In this document: positions 9,567 to 18,893 of the stretch, piece after piece | Layout: each line of letters begins with the position of its first letter | Numbering within the stretch: the first letter of the stretch is position 1 | Source of the DNA: Pseudoblastomonas marina | GTDB taxonomy: Bacteria > Pseudomonadota > Alphaproteobacteria > Sphingomonadales > Sphingomonadaceae | Assembly (NCBI RefSeq): GCF_014641655.1 | Contig: NZ_BMID01000001.1 | Span: forward strand, 868,001 to 932,000 | Reading direction: 5' to 3' | Length of the DNA stretch: 64,000 nucleotides | Notes under the pieces: generated by a model | The model's database searches: none | Told to the model about the DNA's origin: nothing | The model's input: the letters and a program-made list of their open reading frames with translations, nothing else | Position numbers and translations under genes: made by a program

Positions 9567-10639
9567 ATGACCTCGTCCTCGTCGAGCTGCGGTGCCGGGG
9601 GCAGCGGCGGTTCGCTCGCCGCCAGCGCCTCGATGATGCTGCCGGCATGTTCTCCGACCCGGTCGAGCCGGTCGATCTCGGCAATATGGAACATGGCATC
9701 GCCCTGATTGACCACCGGCAGCGTTGCATGGCCGATGATCACCCCTTCGATCGGGCTGACAATTTCGACTCCGTCCTCGCCGAACAACCCGCCCACCACC
9801 GCCAGCAAGCTGCCCTTGCGCACCACGTCGCCCGACCTGCGGACCCGGCGTGAAACACCGCCGCGCGGTGCTCGCACCCAGGTCGACCGGTTCGCGCGCA
9901 TGGGAACGTCGACCGCTTCGAGACCGTCGGACTCGTCGATCATGCCGATATGCGCCAGCACCCGAAGGACGCCCTTCACCCCAACCTCGATCGCGAACCG
10001 GTCGAAGCGCAGCGCCTCTCCAGCTTCGAGCAATAACATCGGCGTGTCCCGCTCGGCTGCCAGCGCGCGCATCGATCCGGGGCGCAGCGGGCTTTCGATC
10101 GTGATCGGCGCACCGAACGCCATCGCCAGCTCCGAGAGATATGGACTGTCGGCCGCGATCCGCACCTGCGGCAGGTTGTAGCGATGGACCGCGGCGGTGT
10201 GCATGTCGATGCCCAGCGCGCAGCGATCGATAACGTGGGTGAGGAAGCAATGCGCGAGTTGCGCCGCGAGGCTCCCGTTCTCGTGACCGGGAAAGCTGCG
10301 ATTGAGATCGCGGCGGTCGGGCAGGTAGCGGCTGTGCGCGGCAAAGCCGTAGATGTTGACTGCAGGTGCGAGGATCAGCGTTCCCGCCATCTCGTCTGGC
10401 AGGAGATGGTCGAGCAATCTCTGGATGATTGCTGTGCCGACGATCTCGTCGCCATGGATGGCCGCGCTCACGAACACGGCTGGTCCCCTCCTGTTGCCGT
10501 GCAGCACTTTGAGAGCGAGCGAGGATTCGAGCCCGGTGACCTGCTGGCTGACGGGAATCGAAAGGATCTCGGAAGTGCCGGGCGTGATCGTTCGATCGTG
10601 GATGACGAACGGCTCCGGCGGTCTGGCAATCGTTTCCAT
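9563..10639 (-). CDS. succinylglutamate desuccinylase/aspartoacylase family (M14-like) zinc hydrolase
   Basis: A 358-residue cytoplasmic protein of the AstE/AspA family, zinc-dependent amidohydrolases related to M14 carboxypeptidases. The zinc motif is HGDE (H62, E65), the RDLNRSFPG substrate loop is at 110-118, and the third zinc ligand is probably H147 in DMHT. The C-terminal beta domain (residues 240-330) resembles a biotinyl-like barrel seen in this subfamily. The natural substrate cannot be read from sequence, and no ATP-grasp partner is adjacent. Its stop codon overlaps that of dapA inside CTAG; it is divergent from smpB. Confidence 0.85.
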   Translation of the reverse strand: METIARPPEPFVIHDRTITPGTSEILSIPVSQQVTGLESSLALKVLHGNRRGPAVFVSAAIHGDEIVGTAIIQRLLDHLLPDEMAGTLILAPAVNIYGFAAHSRYLPDRRDLNRSFPGHENGSLAAQLAHCFLTHVIDRCALGIDMHTAAVHRYNLPQVRIAADSPYLSELAMAFGAPITIESPLRPGSMRALAAERDTPMLLLEAGEALRFDRFAIEVGVKGVLRVLAHIGMIDESDGLEAVDVPMRANRSTWVRAPRGGVSRRVRRSGDVVRKGSLLAVVGGLFGEDGVEIVSPIEGVIIGHATLPVVNQGDAMFHIAEIDRLDRVGEHAGSIIEALAASEPPLPPAPQLDEDEVI

Positions 10640-10728
10640 CGCCCCGTTCTAGCCATGCTTGCCTGCTTTTGAGCAAGCGAAATCGGGGCATTGGCCTTTT
10701 GCGCGCGAGCGCCTACATCGCGCACCCC

Positions 10729-11211
10729 ATGGCCCGCCCGACACCCAAGACCTTCGACAAGCAGAAAACCGTCGCCGACAACCGGCGCGCGCGGTTCGAC
10801 TATTTCATCGAGGACACGTTCGAGGCGGGGATCGCCCTGCAGGGGACCGAGGTGAAGGCGCTGCGCGGTGGCGAGGGCTCCATCCGCGAAAGCTATGCCG
10901 AGGTGCGCGACGGCCAGGCCTGGCTGATCAACGCGAACATTCCCGAATTCAGCCACGGCAACCGTAACAATCACGAGCCCAAACGGCCGCGCAAGCTGCT
11001 GCTCCATGCGCGCGAGATCGAGCGCATGGTCGGCGCGGTCGAGCGCAAGGGTATGACGCTGATCCCGCTCTCGATCTATTTCAATTCGCGCGGGCGGGCG
11101 AAGGTCGAACTCGGACTTGCCAAGGGCAAGCAGGCGCAGGACAAGCGCCAGACCATCAAGGAACGCGACTGGAAGCGCGACAAGGCACGGCTGCTGCGCG
11201 ACCGGGGCTGA
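10729..11211 (+). CDS. smpB: SsrA-binding protein SmpB
   Basis: A 160-residue RNA-binding protein that delivers tmRNA to stalled ribosomes for trans-translation. It shows the family pattern: [14 protein letters not shown] at the start, [13 protein letters not shown], a [13 protein letters not shown] core, and a basic C-terminal tail ([20 protein letters not shown]) that probes the empty mRNA channel. I start at MARPTP; the frame is open 20 codons upstream but that extension is not conserved in kind. No ssrA gene is visible nearby. Confidence 0.96.
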   Translation: MARPTPKTFDKQKTVADNRRARFDYFIEDTFEAGIALQGTEVKALRGGEGSIRESYAEVRDGQAWLINANIPEFSHGNRNNHEPKRPRKLLLHAREIERMVGAVERKGMTLIPLSIYFNSRGRAKVELGLAKGKQAQDKRQTIKERDWKRDKARLLRDRG

Positions 11212-11338
11212 CCGGACGTTGCCGGGGCGCGACGATTGTCAGGCCCCGACCCTTGAAGAAAAACCTGTCGAGCGCCATTGGCATTTGAACGATTGCGGTG
11301 CGACACCGCGCCCAAGCGCCGTTAACATTACCGGAAGT

Positions 11339-11902
11339 ATGACCGTCAATTCCATGTCCTCGCGTTTCAACCGCTGGCTCAAGCGCAATAGTCCTTCGCG
11401 CGAATCGCTCGAGGGCAATCGCTGGGTCGGATTCGCTGCCCGGCGACCGGAATTGTGGCGCCTGACGCGGCGCTCGGTGCCGCGGGGGGTCGCGATCGGA
11501 TTGCTTGTCGGGATCTTCGCGCTGGTCCCCGGCGTGCAGATGATCGGCGCGGCGCTGATGTGCGTGCCGACCCGCGGCCATATCCCGTTGGCCGCGGCGA
11601 TGACCTTCCTGTCGAACCCGTTGACCACGCCGTTCATCGTCGGACTGGCGCTCGAGGTCGGCAGCGGGCTTGGCTACAACAGCGACATCCGCGTGTTCCG
11701 CCAGCTCTATAATTCGAGCGCGAGTATCGGCGAATGGCTTTCTTGGCTGGCCTCCGATGCCGCGCCGGGCATGGTGGTCGGTCTTGCCGTGATCTCATGC
11801 ATTGCCGCGGCCATCGGGTATCTCGTCTCCTCCTTCATCTGGACGCGGGTGGTCAATCGTCGGCGTCGGCGGCTGCTGGCCGACCGGAGGAACGGGGGGT
11901 GA
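11339..11902 (+). CDS. DUF2062 inner-membrane protein
   Basis: A 187-residue membrane protein of the DUF2062 family. A basic N-terminus (RFNRWLKRNSPSRESLEG) is followed by hydrophobic segments at about 48-70, 80-103 and 140-165, and a very basic tail (RRRRRLLADRR). The family has no assigned function. The start is uncertain between MTVNSM and the MSSRF methionine five residues on. Its stop overlaps the GTG start of cckA (GTGA), so the two are almost certainly translationally coupled. Confidence 0.85.
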   Translation: MTVNSMSSRFNRWLKRNSPSRESLEGNRWVGFAARRPELWRLTRRSVPRGVAIGLLVGIFALVPGVQMIGAALMCVPTRGHIPLAAAMTFLSNPLTTPFIVGLALEVGSGLGYNSDIRVFRQLYNSSASIGEWLSWLASDAAPGMVVGLAVISCIAAAIGYLVSSFIWTRVVNRRRRRLLADRRNGG

Positions 11903-14334
11903 GGGCGCTGGCCCTCGCGTCGCGGCCGCCGGCCGTCGTTTCGGCGATCGTCGCGACCGGCCTGCTGTTGAGCTGTCTCGCGCTGTGGCTGGCGACCGGC
12001 AGCGCGGTCGTTGTAGGCACCTATCTCGGCGCGGTCGTCGTCCTTGGCGGGGCGGGTTGGTTGATGTTGCGCGATACCCAGGTCGATGCGCTCGAAGCGA
12101 TCGCCATGCCCGACTGGTCGGTCACCGTCGCGGCGATCGACCAGGCCGACCTCGCGATCGCGATCACCGATCGGGCCGGGCGCCTGACCTGCGCAAATTC
12201 GCTTTATGAAGACAATTTCGGCACCGCCAAACCGCCGCCCACGCTCGATGCCGACCAGCCGTCGCGTGACGCGCTGCTGCGCGCTTCGCGCGATGCCTGG
12301 CGCGATGGACGCGCCGATGCGGGAATCATCCGCTCGGGGGCGGAAAGCTGGGCCGCAGAGCTCGAGCGCGCTGGGCGGGGCGAGGATTACCTGATCTGGC
12401 GATTCCAGCGGCAGGCCTCGCCCGACCTCATCGAGGCCGCGATCGCTGCGCTGCGCGGGAAGCTGGGCCGCGCGCTCGATCGTGCGGGCATCGCTGCGGC
12501 GATTGTCGATCCCGACGGGTTCGTCATCGCGAACAGCGATGGCTTCGCGCTGCGCGCGACTGGAGAACCGGCGGACGATCTCGCACACAAGGAGTTCGTC
12601 TCCTACTTGCGCCAGGACGAGGAGGACCGGATCAGCTGGGCGCGCGAAGGCAAGGGCGGCGCACCGCTGACAATGTATTACATGCCGGTAACCGATCCGG
12701 ACCTCGCCGATCATGCCGGTGCCGATGCCCATCCCTCGCTGATGCTGCTCGTCGATAGCGGGGTCGGGCTTGGCGGCGGTGGTGGCGACCTGGCCGCGGC
12801 AGTGCCGAATCTCGAGGCGCTGCTGGGGCAGCTTCCGCTGGGACTCGCGATGGCCGATCGCGACGGGCTGTTCCTGTTCGCCAATCCGGCCTTCATGCGC
12901 GCGGCCGGGAAGGAGGGCGAGCTTCCGCCGCCATATCCGTCGGACCTCGTGGTGCAGGAGGACAAGGGAGCACTGGCCGATGCGGTGCGCCGCTTCGCGC
13001 AGGGCCCCACCACCAGCGGCGACGTCGCCGTGCGGCTTTCGGCCCAGCCCGAGGAACCGGTCTCGCTCAGCCTTGCCGGGGTCCGCGGGCTCGGCGACGC
13101 GGCGGTGCTGCTGGGGCTCACCGACACCTCGGAGGAATTGCGCCTCAAGCGGCAGATCGCGCAAGCGACCAAGATGCAGGCGGTCGGCCAGCTGGCGGGC
13201 GGGGTCGCGCACGATTTCAACAACGTGCTGACCGCGATTTTGGGGATCTGCGACCTCATGCTGCTGCGCCACACGCCGGGCGACAGCGATTACGACGATA
13301 TCCAGCAAATCCGGGCGAATTCGAGCCGTGCCGCCTCGCTCACCCGGCAATTGCTCGCTTTCTCGCGCCAGCAGACGCTACGCCCCGAAGTGCTCCAGCT
13401 GCCCGATGTGGTCAGCGAAATCTCGCAGATGCTCAAGCGTCTCATCGGCGAGAAGATCCGGCTGCAAGTGACCCACGACCGCAATCTCGGGCGGGTCCGG
13501 GCCGATCCTTCGCAGCTCGAACAGGTGATCGTGAACCTCGCGGTCAATGCGCGCGACGCGATGCAGTCGAAAGGCGACGGGCGCGGCCAGCTGCGCATTT
13601 CAACCAAGCGCGTGACCGCCGCCGATATCCGCGCGATGCGCTCGGAAATCGTGCCGGTCGGCGATTATACCGTGCTGATCGTGTCGGACACCGGGACGGG
13701 CATCGCACCCGACAAGCTGGGCAAGATTTTCGAACCGTTCTTCACGACCAAGGAGCAGGGCAAGGGCACCGGGCTCGGCCTCTCGACCGTCTACGGCATC
13801 GTCAAGCAGTCGGGCGGCTTCATTTTCGCCGACAGCGAGCTTGGGAAGGGTACGACCTTCTCGGTCTACCTCCCGGTCTATCACGAAACTGCCGAGGCGC
13901 GCCAATTGCGCGAAGCCGCCGCAAAGCCCGCTGCACCACAGCGCGAATGGGCCGGAGGCGGGCGGATCCTGCTGGTCGAGGACGAGGATCCGGTCCGCGC
14001 GGTGGCCGAACGCGCGCTGACCCGCCAGGGCTACGAAGTCGTCACCGCTGCCGATGGGGAGGACGGGCTTGAACACTTCCTCAAGCACGACAAGTTCGAT
14101 CTTGTCGTCAGCGACGTCGTGATGCCGATCATGGACGGCCCTGCGATGGTGCGGAAGATTCGCGAGAAGCGAGCAGACCTGCCGATCCTGTTCATGTCGG
14201 GCTATGCCGAGGAACAGCTCCGCAACGAGATCGACATTTCCAACATGCACTTCCTGCCCAAGCCGTTCTCGGTCGCGCAGATCGCCGACAAGGTGGCGAA
14301 TGTGCTGGCGGAATCGAACGCCGGCGAAGGCTAG
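11899..14334 (+). CDS. cckA: cell-cycle hybrid histidine kinase CckA
   Basis: An 811-residue membrane hybrid kinase that starts the CckA-ChpT-CtrA/CpdR phosphorelay controlling the cell cycle and motility in alphaproteobacteria. Two N-terminal membrane helices (about 11-33 and 37-57), PAS-like regions (about 70-420), HisKA with the phospho-accepting His at about residue 438 (GGVAHDFNN), HATPase with NLAVNARDA, DTGTGI and GTGLGLS, and a C-terminal receiver with Asp at about 739 (VVSDVVMPIMDG). The start is GTG with GGAGG 6 nt before it, overlapping the DUF2062 stop; the upstream open frame is a shadow of that gene. CpdR, a relay target, is encoded about 14 kb away in the window. Confidence 0.94.
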   Translation: MRALALASRPPAVVSAIVATGLLLSCLALWLATGSAVVVGTYLGAVVVLGGAGWLMLRDTQVDALEAIAMPDWSVTVAAIDQADLAIAITDRAGRLTCANSLYEDNFGTAKPPPTLDADQPSRDALLRASRDAWRDGRADAGIIRSGAESWAAELERAGRGEDYLIWRFQRQASPDLIEAAIAALRGKLGRALDRAGIAAAIVDPDGFVIANSDGFALRATGEPADDLAHKEFVSYLRQDEEDRISWAREGKGGAPLTMYYMPVTDPDLADHAGADAHPSLMLLVDSGVGLGGGGGDLAAAVPNLEALLGQLPLGLAMADRDGLFLFANPAFMRAAGKEGELPPPYPSDLVVQEDKGALADAVRRFAQGPTTSGDVAVRLSAQPEEPVSLSLAGVRGLGDAAVLLGLTDTSEELRLKRQIAQATKMQAVGQLAGGVAHDFNNVLTAILGICDLMLLRHTPGDSDYDDIQQIRANSSRAASLTRQLLAFSRQQTLRPEVLQLPDVVSEISQMLKRLIGEKIRLQVTHDRNLGRVRADPSQLEQVIVNLAVNARDAMQSKGDGRGQLRISTKRVTAADIRAMRSEIVPVGDYTVLIVSDTGTGIAPDKLGKIFEPFFTTKEQGKGTGLGLSTVYGIVKQSGGFIFADSELGKGTTFSVYLPVYHETAEARQLREAAAKPAAPQREWAGGGRILLVEDEDPVRAVAERALTRQGYEVVTAADGEDGLEHFLKHDKFDLVVSDVVMPIMDGPAMVRKIREKRADLPILFMSGYAEEQLRNEIDISNMHFLPKPFSVAQIADKVANVLAESNAGEG

Positions 14335-14359
14335 TGTCAGAAGCCGACTGAAACTCGGG

Positions 14360-14380
14360 AATTTCCAATCCCTTGGAATT
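14360..14380. repeat. short AT-rich inverted repeat upstream of the DUF4139 pair
   Basis: AATTTCCAA and TTGGAATT form a stem of eight pairs with one bulged T and a 4-nt loop, 45 bp before the first DUF4139 start and 25 bp after the cckA stop. It lacks a T-run, so it is not a good terminator; it could be an operator or mRNA structure. Its AT-richness stands out locally. Low certainty. Confidence 0.3.
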
Positions 14381-14425
14381 GTGCAATCCACTAGCCCGAC
14401 TCGGTTCTGGGGAGGAAGTGATCGC

Positions 14426-15919
14426 ATGAAATTCCACAGCATTCTTACCGTCCTGCTGGCCTCGGCCGCGATCGCGACACCGGCAATTGCGCAACAGGCC
14501 GATGCGTCCGATCCGTCCCCAGACCGTACCGCGCAGGGCGACGTCGCTGTCACCATCTACCAGGACGGGAACGCGCTGGTGCAGGACGTGCGCCGGCTCG
14601 ACATTCCGAGCGGGCGGACGCGGATCGAATTTCCCGATGTTTCGGCTCAGATCCGTCCCGCCACGCTCAGCTTCGAGGCGCCGGGCACCGCGATCGTCGA
14701 GCAGAATTTCGATTTCGACCTGCTGACGCCGACCAAGCTGATGGAAAAGGCGATCGGAAGCACCGTCACACTGGTCCGCACCAACCCGGCGACCGGGCAG
14801 GAAGTGCGCGAACGCGCCGAAGTGCTCTCGACCGCGGGCGGTGTGGTGGTGCGAATCGGCAACCGGATCGAGGTCTTGCGCGATGACGGCCTGCCGGTGC
14901 GCGTCGTATTCGACCAGGTCCCGCCCAATTTGCGCGCGCGCCCGACGCTTTCGGTCACGCTCGACAGCAACCGCGTCGGCGCGCGCGATGCCTCGATACG
15001 CTACCTCACGCCGGGGCTGGGCTGGGAAGCCGACTATGTCGCGCTGTTCGACGAAGCCAGCGGCACGGTCGACATGCAGGGCTGGGTCACTCTGACCAAC
15101 AATACGGGGACGACCTTCCACAATGCCGATACGCTGCTGGTGGCGGGCAACCCGTCGCGCGCTGGCCAGCGCACGCGCAGCGACATGGTGCGTCCGGGCA
15201 CGCAGACCGCCAGTCGCGAGAGGCTGGGCGATTATTATCTCTACCCGCTCGACGAGCGCACCACGATCGCCAATGCGCAGACCAAGCAGGTGAGCTTCCT
15301 CGACGTTTCGCGCGTCCCGGCGCAGCGGGTCTATTCGATAGGCACCTCGTGGCTGCGCTCGGACGACGATTTCCGCCCTGCGGCGACCGCGATCGGTTTC
15401 AGCTCCAGCCGCGACGGCGGGCTGGGCGATGCCTTGCCTGCCGGCACGGTGCGCTTCTACCAGCGCGATGCCGCGGGCAATCCGCAATATATCGGCGAGA
15501 ACCGCATCGGGCACACGCCGATGGGCAGCACGTTGTCGCTCGTCACCGGCGATGCCTTCGACGTGTTCGTGAAGGCCGAGGTCGCAAGCCGTGAGGAGAT
15601 TTCGGCGGACGAATACGAACGCACCGCGCGCTATCGCGTGATCGAGGACGGCGAGGTCGTGCGAGAAGTCGAGGTCGACGAAGAGGTCGAGTATTTCCGC
15701 ACCACGATGCGCTACACCTTCACCAACGCGAAGTCCGAACCGGTGACGGTGCAGATGATTCAGTACGGGCTCGATCAGTATTGGTGGGCGCGCGATTTCC
15801 GCGTCGTGTCCGAGGATGTCGAGGGCGAACAGCTCAATGCCGACCGCCGGCTCTACAGCGTGCAAGTGCCGGCCAATGGTGAGCGGGTAGTGCGCGTGAC
15901 ATACGAGACCAAGTTTTAA
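14426..15919 (+). CDS. exported DUF4139 domain protein (first of tandem pair)
   Basis: A 497-residue exported protein: signal peptide MKFHSILTVLLASAAIATPAIAQ, then an N-terminal beta-rich region (VAVTIYQDGNALVQDVRRLD) and the DUF4139 core with LTPGLGWEADYVA, VTLTNNTGTTFHNADTLLVAG and a C-terminal VPANGERVVRVTYE. DUF4139 proteins are periplasmic or envelope-associated beta proteins of unknown role. GGGGAGG precedes the ATG at suitable spacing. A second DUF4139 gene follows after 11 bp, so the two form an operon. Confidence 0.88.
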   Translation: MKFHSILTVLLASAAIATPAIAQQADASDPSPDRTAQGDVAVTIYQDGNALVQDVRRLDIPSGRTRIEFPDVSAQIRPATLSFEAPGTAIVEQNFDFDLLTPTKLMEKAIGSTVTLVRTNPATGQEVRERAEVLSTAGGVVVRIGNRIEVLRDDGLPVRVVFDQVPPNLRARPTLSVTLDSNRVGARDASIRYLTPGLGWEADYVALFDEASGTVDMQGWVTLTNNTGTTFHNADTLLVAGNPSRAGQRTRSDMVRPGTQTASRERLGDYYLYPLDERTTIANAQTKQVSFLDVSRVPAQRVYSIGTSWLRSDDDFRPAATAIGFSSSRDGGLGDALPAGTVRFYQRDAAGNPQYIGENRIGHTPMGSTLSLVTGDAFDVFVKAEVASREEISADEYERTARYRVIEDGEVVREVEVDEEVEYFRTTMRYTFTNAKSEPVTVQMIQYGLDQYWWARDFRVVSEDVEGEQLNADRRLYSVQVPANGERVVRVTYETKF

Positions 15920-15930
15920 GGGGCAGGGCG

Positions 15931-17559
15931 ATGCGCCTCTTGCTTCGAAAAACCAGCCTCGGGGCGATAACGGCGGTTCTCGTCGCCGGTGCGCCGGTGC
16001 ACGCGCAGGATCGCGCGATCGTCGATGCGTCCGAGCCGAGCGAAATCGATGTCACGGTCTATCGCGATCCCGACCGCCAGTTGGGCCAGCAGCTCGATCG
16101 GCAGCTCCCACGCGGCTTCGCGATGATCTCGGAGACGCGCACCGTCACGCTGCCGCCCGGCGAATCTCGCATCCGCTTCGAGGGCGTTGCCGAAGGCATG
16201 GTCGCGGTTTCGGCGATCGTTACCGGCCTGCCCGGCGGAACGATCGAGAAGAACCGCAATGCCGACCTGCTGAGCCCGGGCGCGCTGGTCGACGGCACGC
16301 TTGGCAATCGCGTCACCATGACGCGCACCGATCCGGCGAGCGGTAAGGTGCGCAGCGAGGACGCGATCGTCCGCACCCGCGCCGATGGCGGGCTCGTCCT
16401 CGAGACCGGGGACGGGTTCGAGGCGGTGCGCTGTTCGGGCCTGCCTGAGAAACTCACCTTCGATCGCGTACCCGACGGGCTCTCGGCGCGGCCGATCTTT
16501 TCGATCGACACGCGCGACGATCGCGGCGGGACCTACACGGTCACGCTGTCCTACCTTTCCTGGGGCTTCGACTGGGAAGCGAGCTATGTCGCGACCCTCG
16601 ACGAAGGCGGCGACCAGGACGCGGTCAGTTTCGATCTCACCAGCTGGCTGACGATCCTCAACGATAACGGCCAAAGCTTCGACGGTGCAGACCTGATGGC
16701 GGTTGCGGGCAGGCTGAATGTCGTCAGCGATTTCCAGCGTCTGGCATCGCCGCCGCGCGCCACCCCGCTGCGTCTCGAATGCTATCCGATCGGCAGCACC
16801 GCAACGGGTTCGCCGATCCCACGCTACGATGATTACTACGACGATCGAATGATCACTGTCACCGGCGCGCGCTTTGCCGAGGCCGCGCCGCCGCCTCCAC
16901 CTCCACCACCGATGGCGCCGCCGCCACCACCTCCACCCCCGCCACCCATGGCCGCCGAGGAAAATCTCGGTGACCTGAAGCTTTACCGCGTGCCGTTCGC
17001 GGTCGATGTGAAGGCGCAAAGCCTCAAGCAGATCGCATTCCTGCGCGAAGAAGGCGTCAAGGGACGCCTCGCCTACGAGTTCGATTGCGGGCCCTGGCAA
17101 TGGAGCGAACGTCCGCCCGAGGGTGCGCGCATCCTGCTTGAGACCGAGAACGAAAAGGGCAGCGGACTTGGCGTCGCCTTGCCGACCGGGACGGTCGCGA
17201 TCTTCGAACGCGGTCCGCGCGGCGAACTGCTCGTCGCCGACCGCAATCTGCGCGACTACGCCGTGGGGCAGGACGTCGAACTGACGATCGGCGACAGCGC
17301 GCAGGTGTTCGGCCAGTGCCACGGGACCGGCGGCGCGGATCCGCGCAAGGGCGGGCCGCGCGGGACCCCGATGCGCGCCACGCTCACGAACGCGAATCCC
17401 TTTCCGGCTATCGTGCGCGTCCGCCTCGGCTGGCCGTCGCAGTGGCGTTTCGAAGGGATCGAGACCGTGTTGGACGACGGCCAGCGAGTCGTCGAGATAT
17501 CGGTTCCGGCCAACGGATCGCGCGAGTTCGACTGGCGGGTACGGCCGGTCGCAGACTGA
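15931..17559 (+). CDS. exported DUF4139-like protein with polyproline linker (second of tandem pair)
   Basis: A 542-residue exported protein paralogous to its upstream neighbour: signal peptide MRLLLRKTSLGAITAVLVAGAPVHA, an IDVTVYRDPDRQL region, YLSWGFDWEASYVATLD, SWLTILNDNGQSFDGADLMAVAG, and the closing VPANGSREFDWRV. Unlike the first copy it carries a linker at residues 320-339 of eight prolines, Met-Ala, then ten prolines. Such runs normally need elongation factor P to avoid ribosome stalling, so expression is probably EF-P dependent. The linker splits the DUF4139 region, as if to space two beta domains. Function unknown; envelope location inferred. Confidence 0.85.
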   Translation: MRLLLRKTSLGAITAVLVAGAPVHAQDRAIVDASEPSEIDVTVYRDPDRQLGQQLDRQLPRGFAMISETRTVTLPPGESRIRFEGVAEGMVAVSAIVTGLPGGTIEKNRNADLLSPGALVDGTLGNRVTMTRTDPASGKVRSEDAIVRTRADGGLVLETGDGFEAVRCSGLPEKLTFDRVPDGLSARPIFSIDTRDDRGGTYTVTLSYLSWGFDWEASYVATLDEGGDQDAVSFDLTSWLTILNDNGQSFDGADLMAVAGRLNVVSDFQRLASPPRATPLRLECYPIGSTATGSPIPRYDDYYDDRMITVTGARFAEAAPPPPPPPPMAPPPPPPPPPPMAAEENLGDLKLYRVPFAVDVKAQSLKQIAFLREEGVKGRLAYEFDCGPWQWSERPPEGARILLETENEKGSGLGVALPTGTVAIFERGPRGELLVADRNLRDYAVGQDVELTIGDSAQVFGQCHGTGGADPRKGGPRGTPMRATLTNANPFPAIVRVRLGWPSQWRFEGIETVLDDGQRVVEISVPANGSREFDWRVRPVAD

Positions 17560-17622
17560 CCCAACTGCTTGTTCCAGGGACGCTGCTGAAGCCCGGCTTT
17601 CCGGTCGGATAGGAAAATTTCT

Positions 17623-17637
17623 GTTCCACACTTGTTC
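17623..17637 (+). promoter_or_regulatory. LexA (SOS) box of recA
   Basis: GTTC-CACACTT-GTTC is an exact match to the direct-repeat LexA operator known from alphaproteobacteria (GTTC-N7-GTTC), 77 bp upstream of the recA start. The second half-site overlaps the likely -35 element, so bound LexA would block RNA polymerase. A GTTC-N5-GAAC inverted repeat shares the second half-site (17634-17646). Confidence 0.8.
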
Positions 17638-17660
17638 TTTTGGAACAAACTGCGTACACA
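17632..17660 (+). promoter_or_regulatory. recA promoter
   Basis: TTGTTC, a 17-nt spacer and TACACA make a plausible sigma-70 promoter about 54 bp upstream of the recA ATG. Its -35 element lies within the LexA box. Confidence 0.55.
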
Positions 17661-17713
17661 GGCTCCCGTTGAAGAGTTGATACCGACCCTAGCGAACCGA
17701 CGGAGACCATGTC

Positions 17714-18781
17714 ATGGCAGGTACGAATTTGAAGCTCGTGGACAAGGATAGCAACGTGGACCGTCAAAAGGCGCTGGACGCCGCACTCGCGCAGATCGAT
17801 CGCGCCTTCGGCAAGGGGTCGGCGATGAAGCTCGGCTCGCGCGAGGCGATGAACGTCGAATCGATTTCCACCGGTTCGCTCGGCCTCGATATCGCGCTCG
17901 GCATCGGCGGCCTGCCCAAGGGCCGCGTGATCGAGGTCTACGGTCCGGAAAGCTCGGGGAAGACGACCCTGGCGCTGCATGTCATCGCCGAAGCGCAGAA
18001 GAATGGTGGCACCGCAGCCTTCGTCGATGCCGAACACGCGCTCGATCCGGTCTATGCCAAGAAGCTGGGCGTCGATATCGACGAGTTGATCGTCTCGCAG
18101 CCCGATACCGGTGAGCAGGCGCTCGAAATCACCGATACGCTGGTGCGCTCGAACGCGGTCGACGTGCTGGTGGTCGACTCGGTCGCCGCGCTGGTGCCGC
18201 GCGCCGAGATCGAAGGCGAGATGGGTGACAGCCATGTCGGCCTTCAGGCGCGCCTGATGTCGCAGAGCCTGCGCAAGCTCACCGGTTCGATCAACCGTTC
18301 CAAGTGCATGGTGATCTTCATCAACCAGCTGCGCATGAAGATCGGCGTGATGTACGGCAACCCGGAAACCACCACCGGCGGCAACGCGCTCAAATTCTAC
18401 GCCAGCGTGCGCCTCGACATCCGTCGTACCGGCCAGATCAAGCAGCGCGACGAGGTCGTCGGCAATTCGACCCGGGTGAAGGTGGTCAAGAACAAGGTTG
18501 CCCCGCCGTTCAAGCAGGTCGAATTCGACATCATGTATGGCGAGGGAATTTCCAAGATCGGCGAGATCCTCGATCTCGGGGTCAAGGCCGGCATCGTCGA
18601 GAAATCGGGCGCCTGGTTCTCTTATGACAGCGTGCGCATCGGCCAGGGCCGCGAGAACGCCAAGGACTTCCTCAAGGAAAATCCCGAGGTCTGCGCCAAG
18701 CTCGAGGCGGCGATCCGCGGCAAGGAAGACGAGGTGGCCGAGGAAATGATGACCGGTCCCGACGCCGACGACGCCGAATAA
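17714..18781 (+). CDS. recA: recombinase RecA
   Basis: A 355-residue DNA strand-exchange ATPase and LexA co-protease. Walker A GPESSGKT is at residues 77-84, followed by VIAEAQK and [10 protein letters not shown]; the Walker B region is [11 protein letters not shown], and the L2 loop [17 protein letters not shown] is intact. The C-terminus is acidic (DADDAE), as usual. It is monocistronic: SOS-type promoter upstream and a strong intrinsic terminator downstream. Confidence 0.98.
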   Translation: MAGTNLKLVDKDSNVDRQKALDAALAQIDRAFGKGSAMKLGSREAMNVESISTGSLGLDIALGIGGLPKGRVIEVYGPESSGKTTLALHVIAEAQKNGGTAAFVDAEHALDPVYAKKLGVDIDELIVSQPDTGEQALEITDTLVRSNAVDVLVVDSVAALVPRAEIEGEMGDSHVGLQARLMSQSLRKLTGSINRSKCMVIFINQLRMKIGVMYGNPETTTGGNALKFYASVRLDIRRTGQIKQRDEVVGNSTRVKVVKNKVAPPFKQVEFDIMYGEGISKIGEILDLGVKAGIVEKSGAWFSYDSVRIGQGRENAKDFLKENPEVCAKLEAAIRGKEDEVAEEMMTGPDADDAE

Positions 18782-18800
18782 TTCCTTACTATCCTTTCGA

Positions 18801-18843
18801 ACGGCCGGCGCTCTTCCGAGGAGCACCGGCCGTTTTCGTTTGG
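18801..18843 (+). terminator. intrinsic terminator of recA
   Basis: A 13-bp GC-rich stem with one mismatch (ACGGCCGGCGCTC pairing with GAGCACCGGCCGT), a 7-nt loop and TTTTCGTTT, starting about 20 bp after the recA stop. Confidence 0.85.
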
Positions 18844-18893
18844 TTTTCAACCGCGCGGCTTGCGTCGTGTCATCGTCCGTCTAGGTTCGACCC

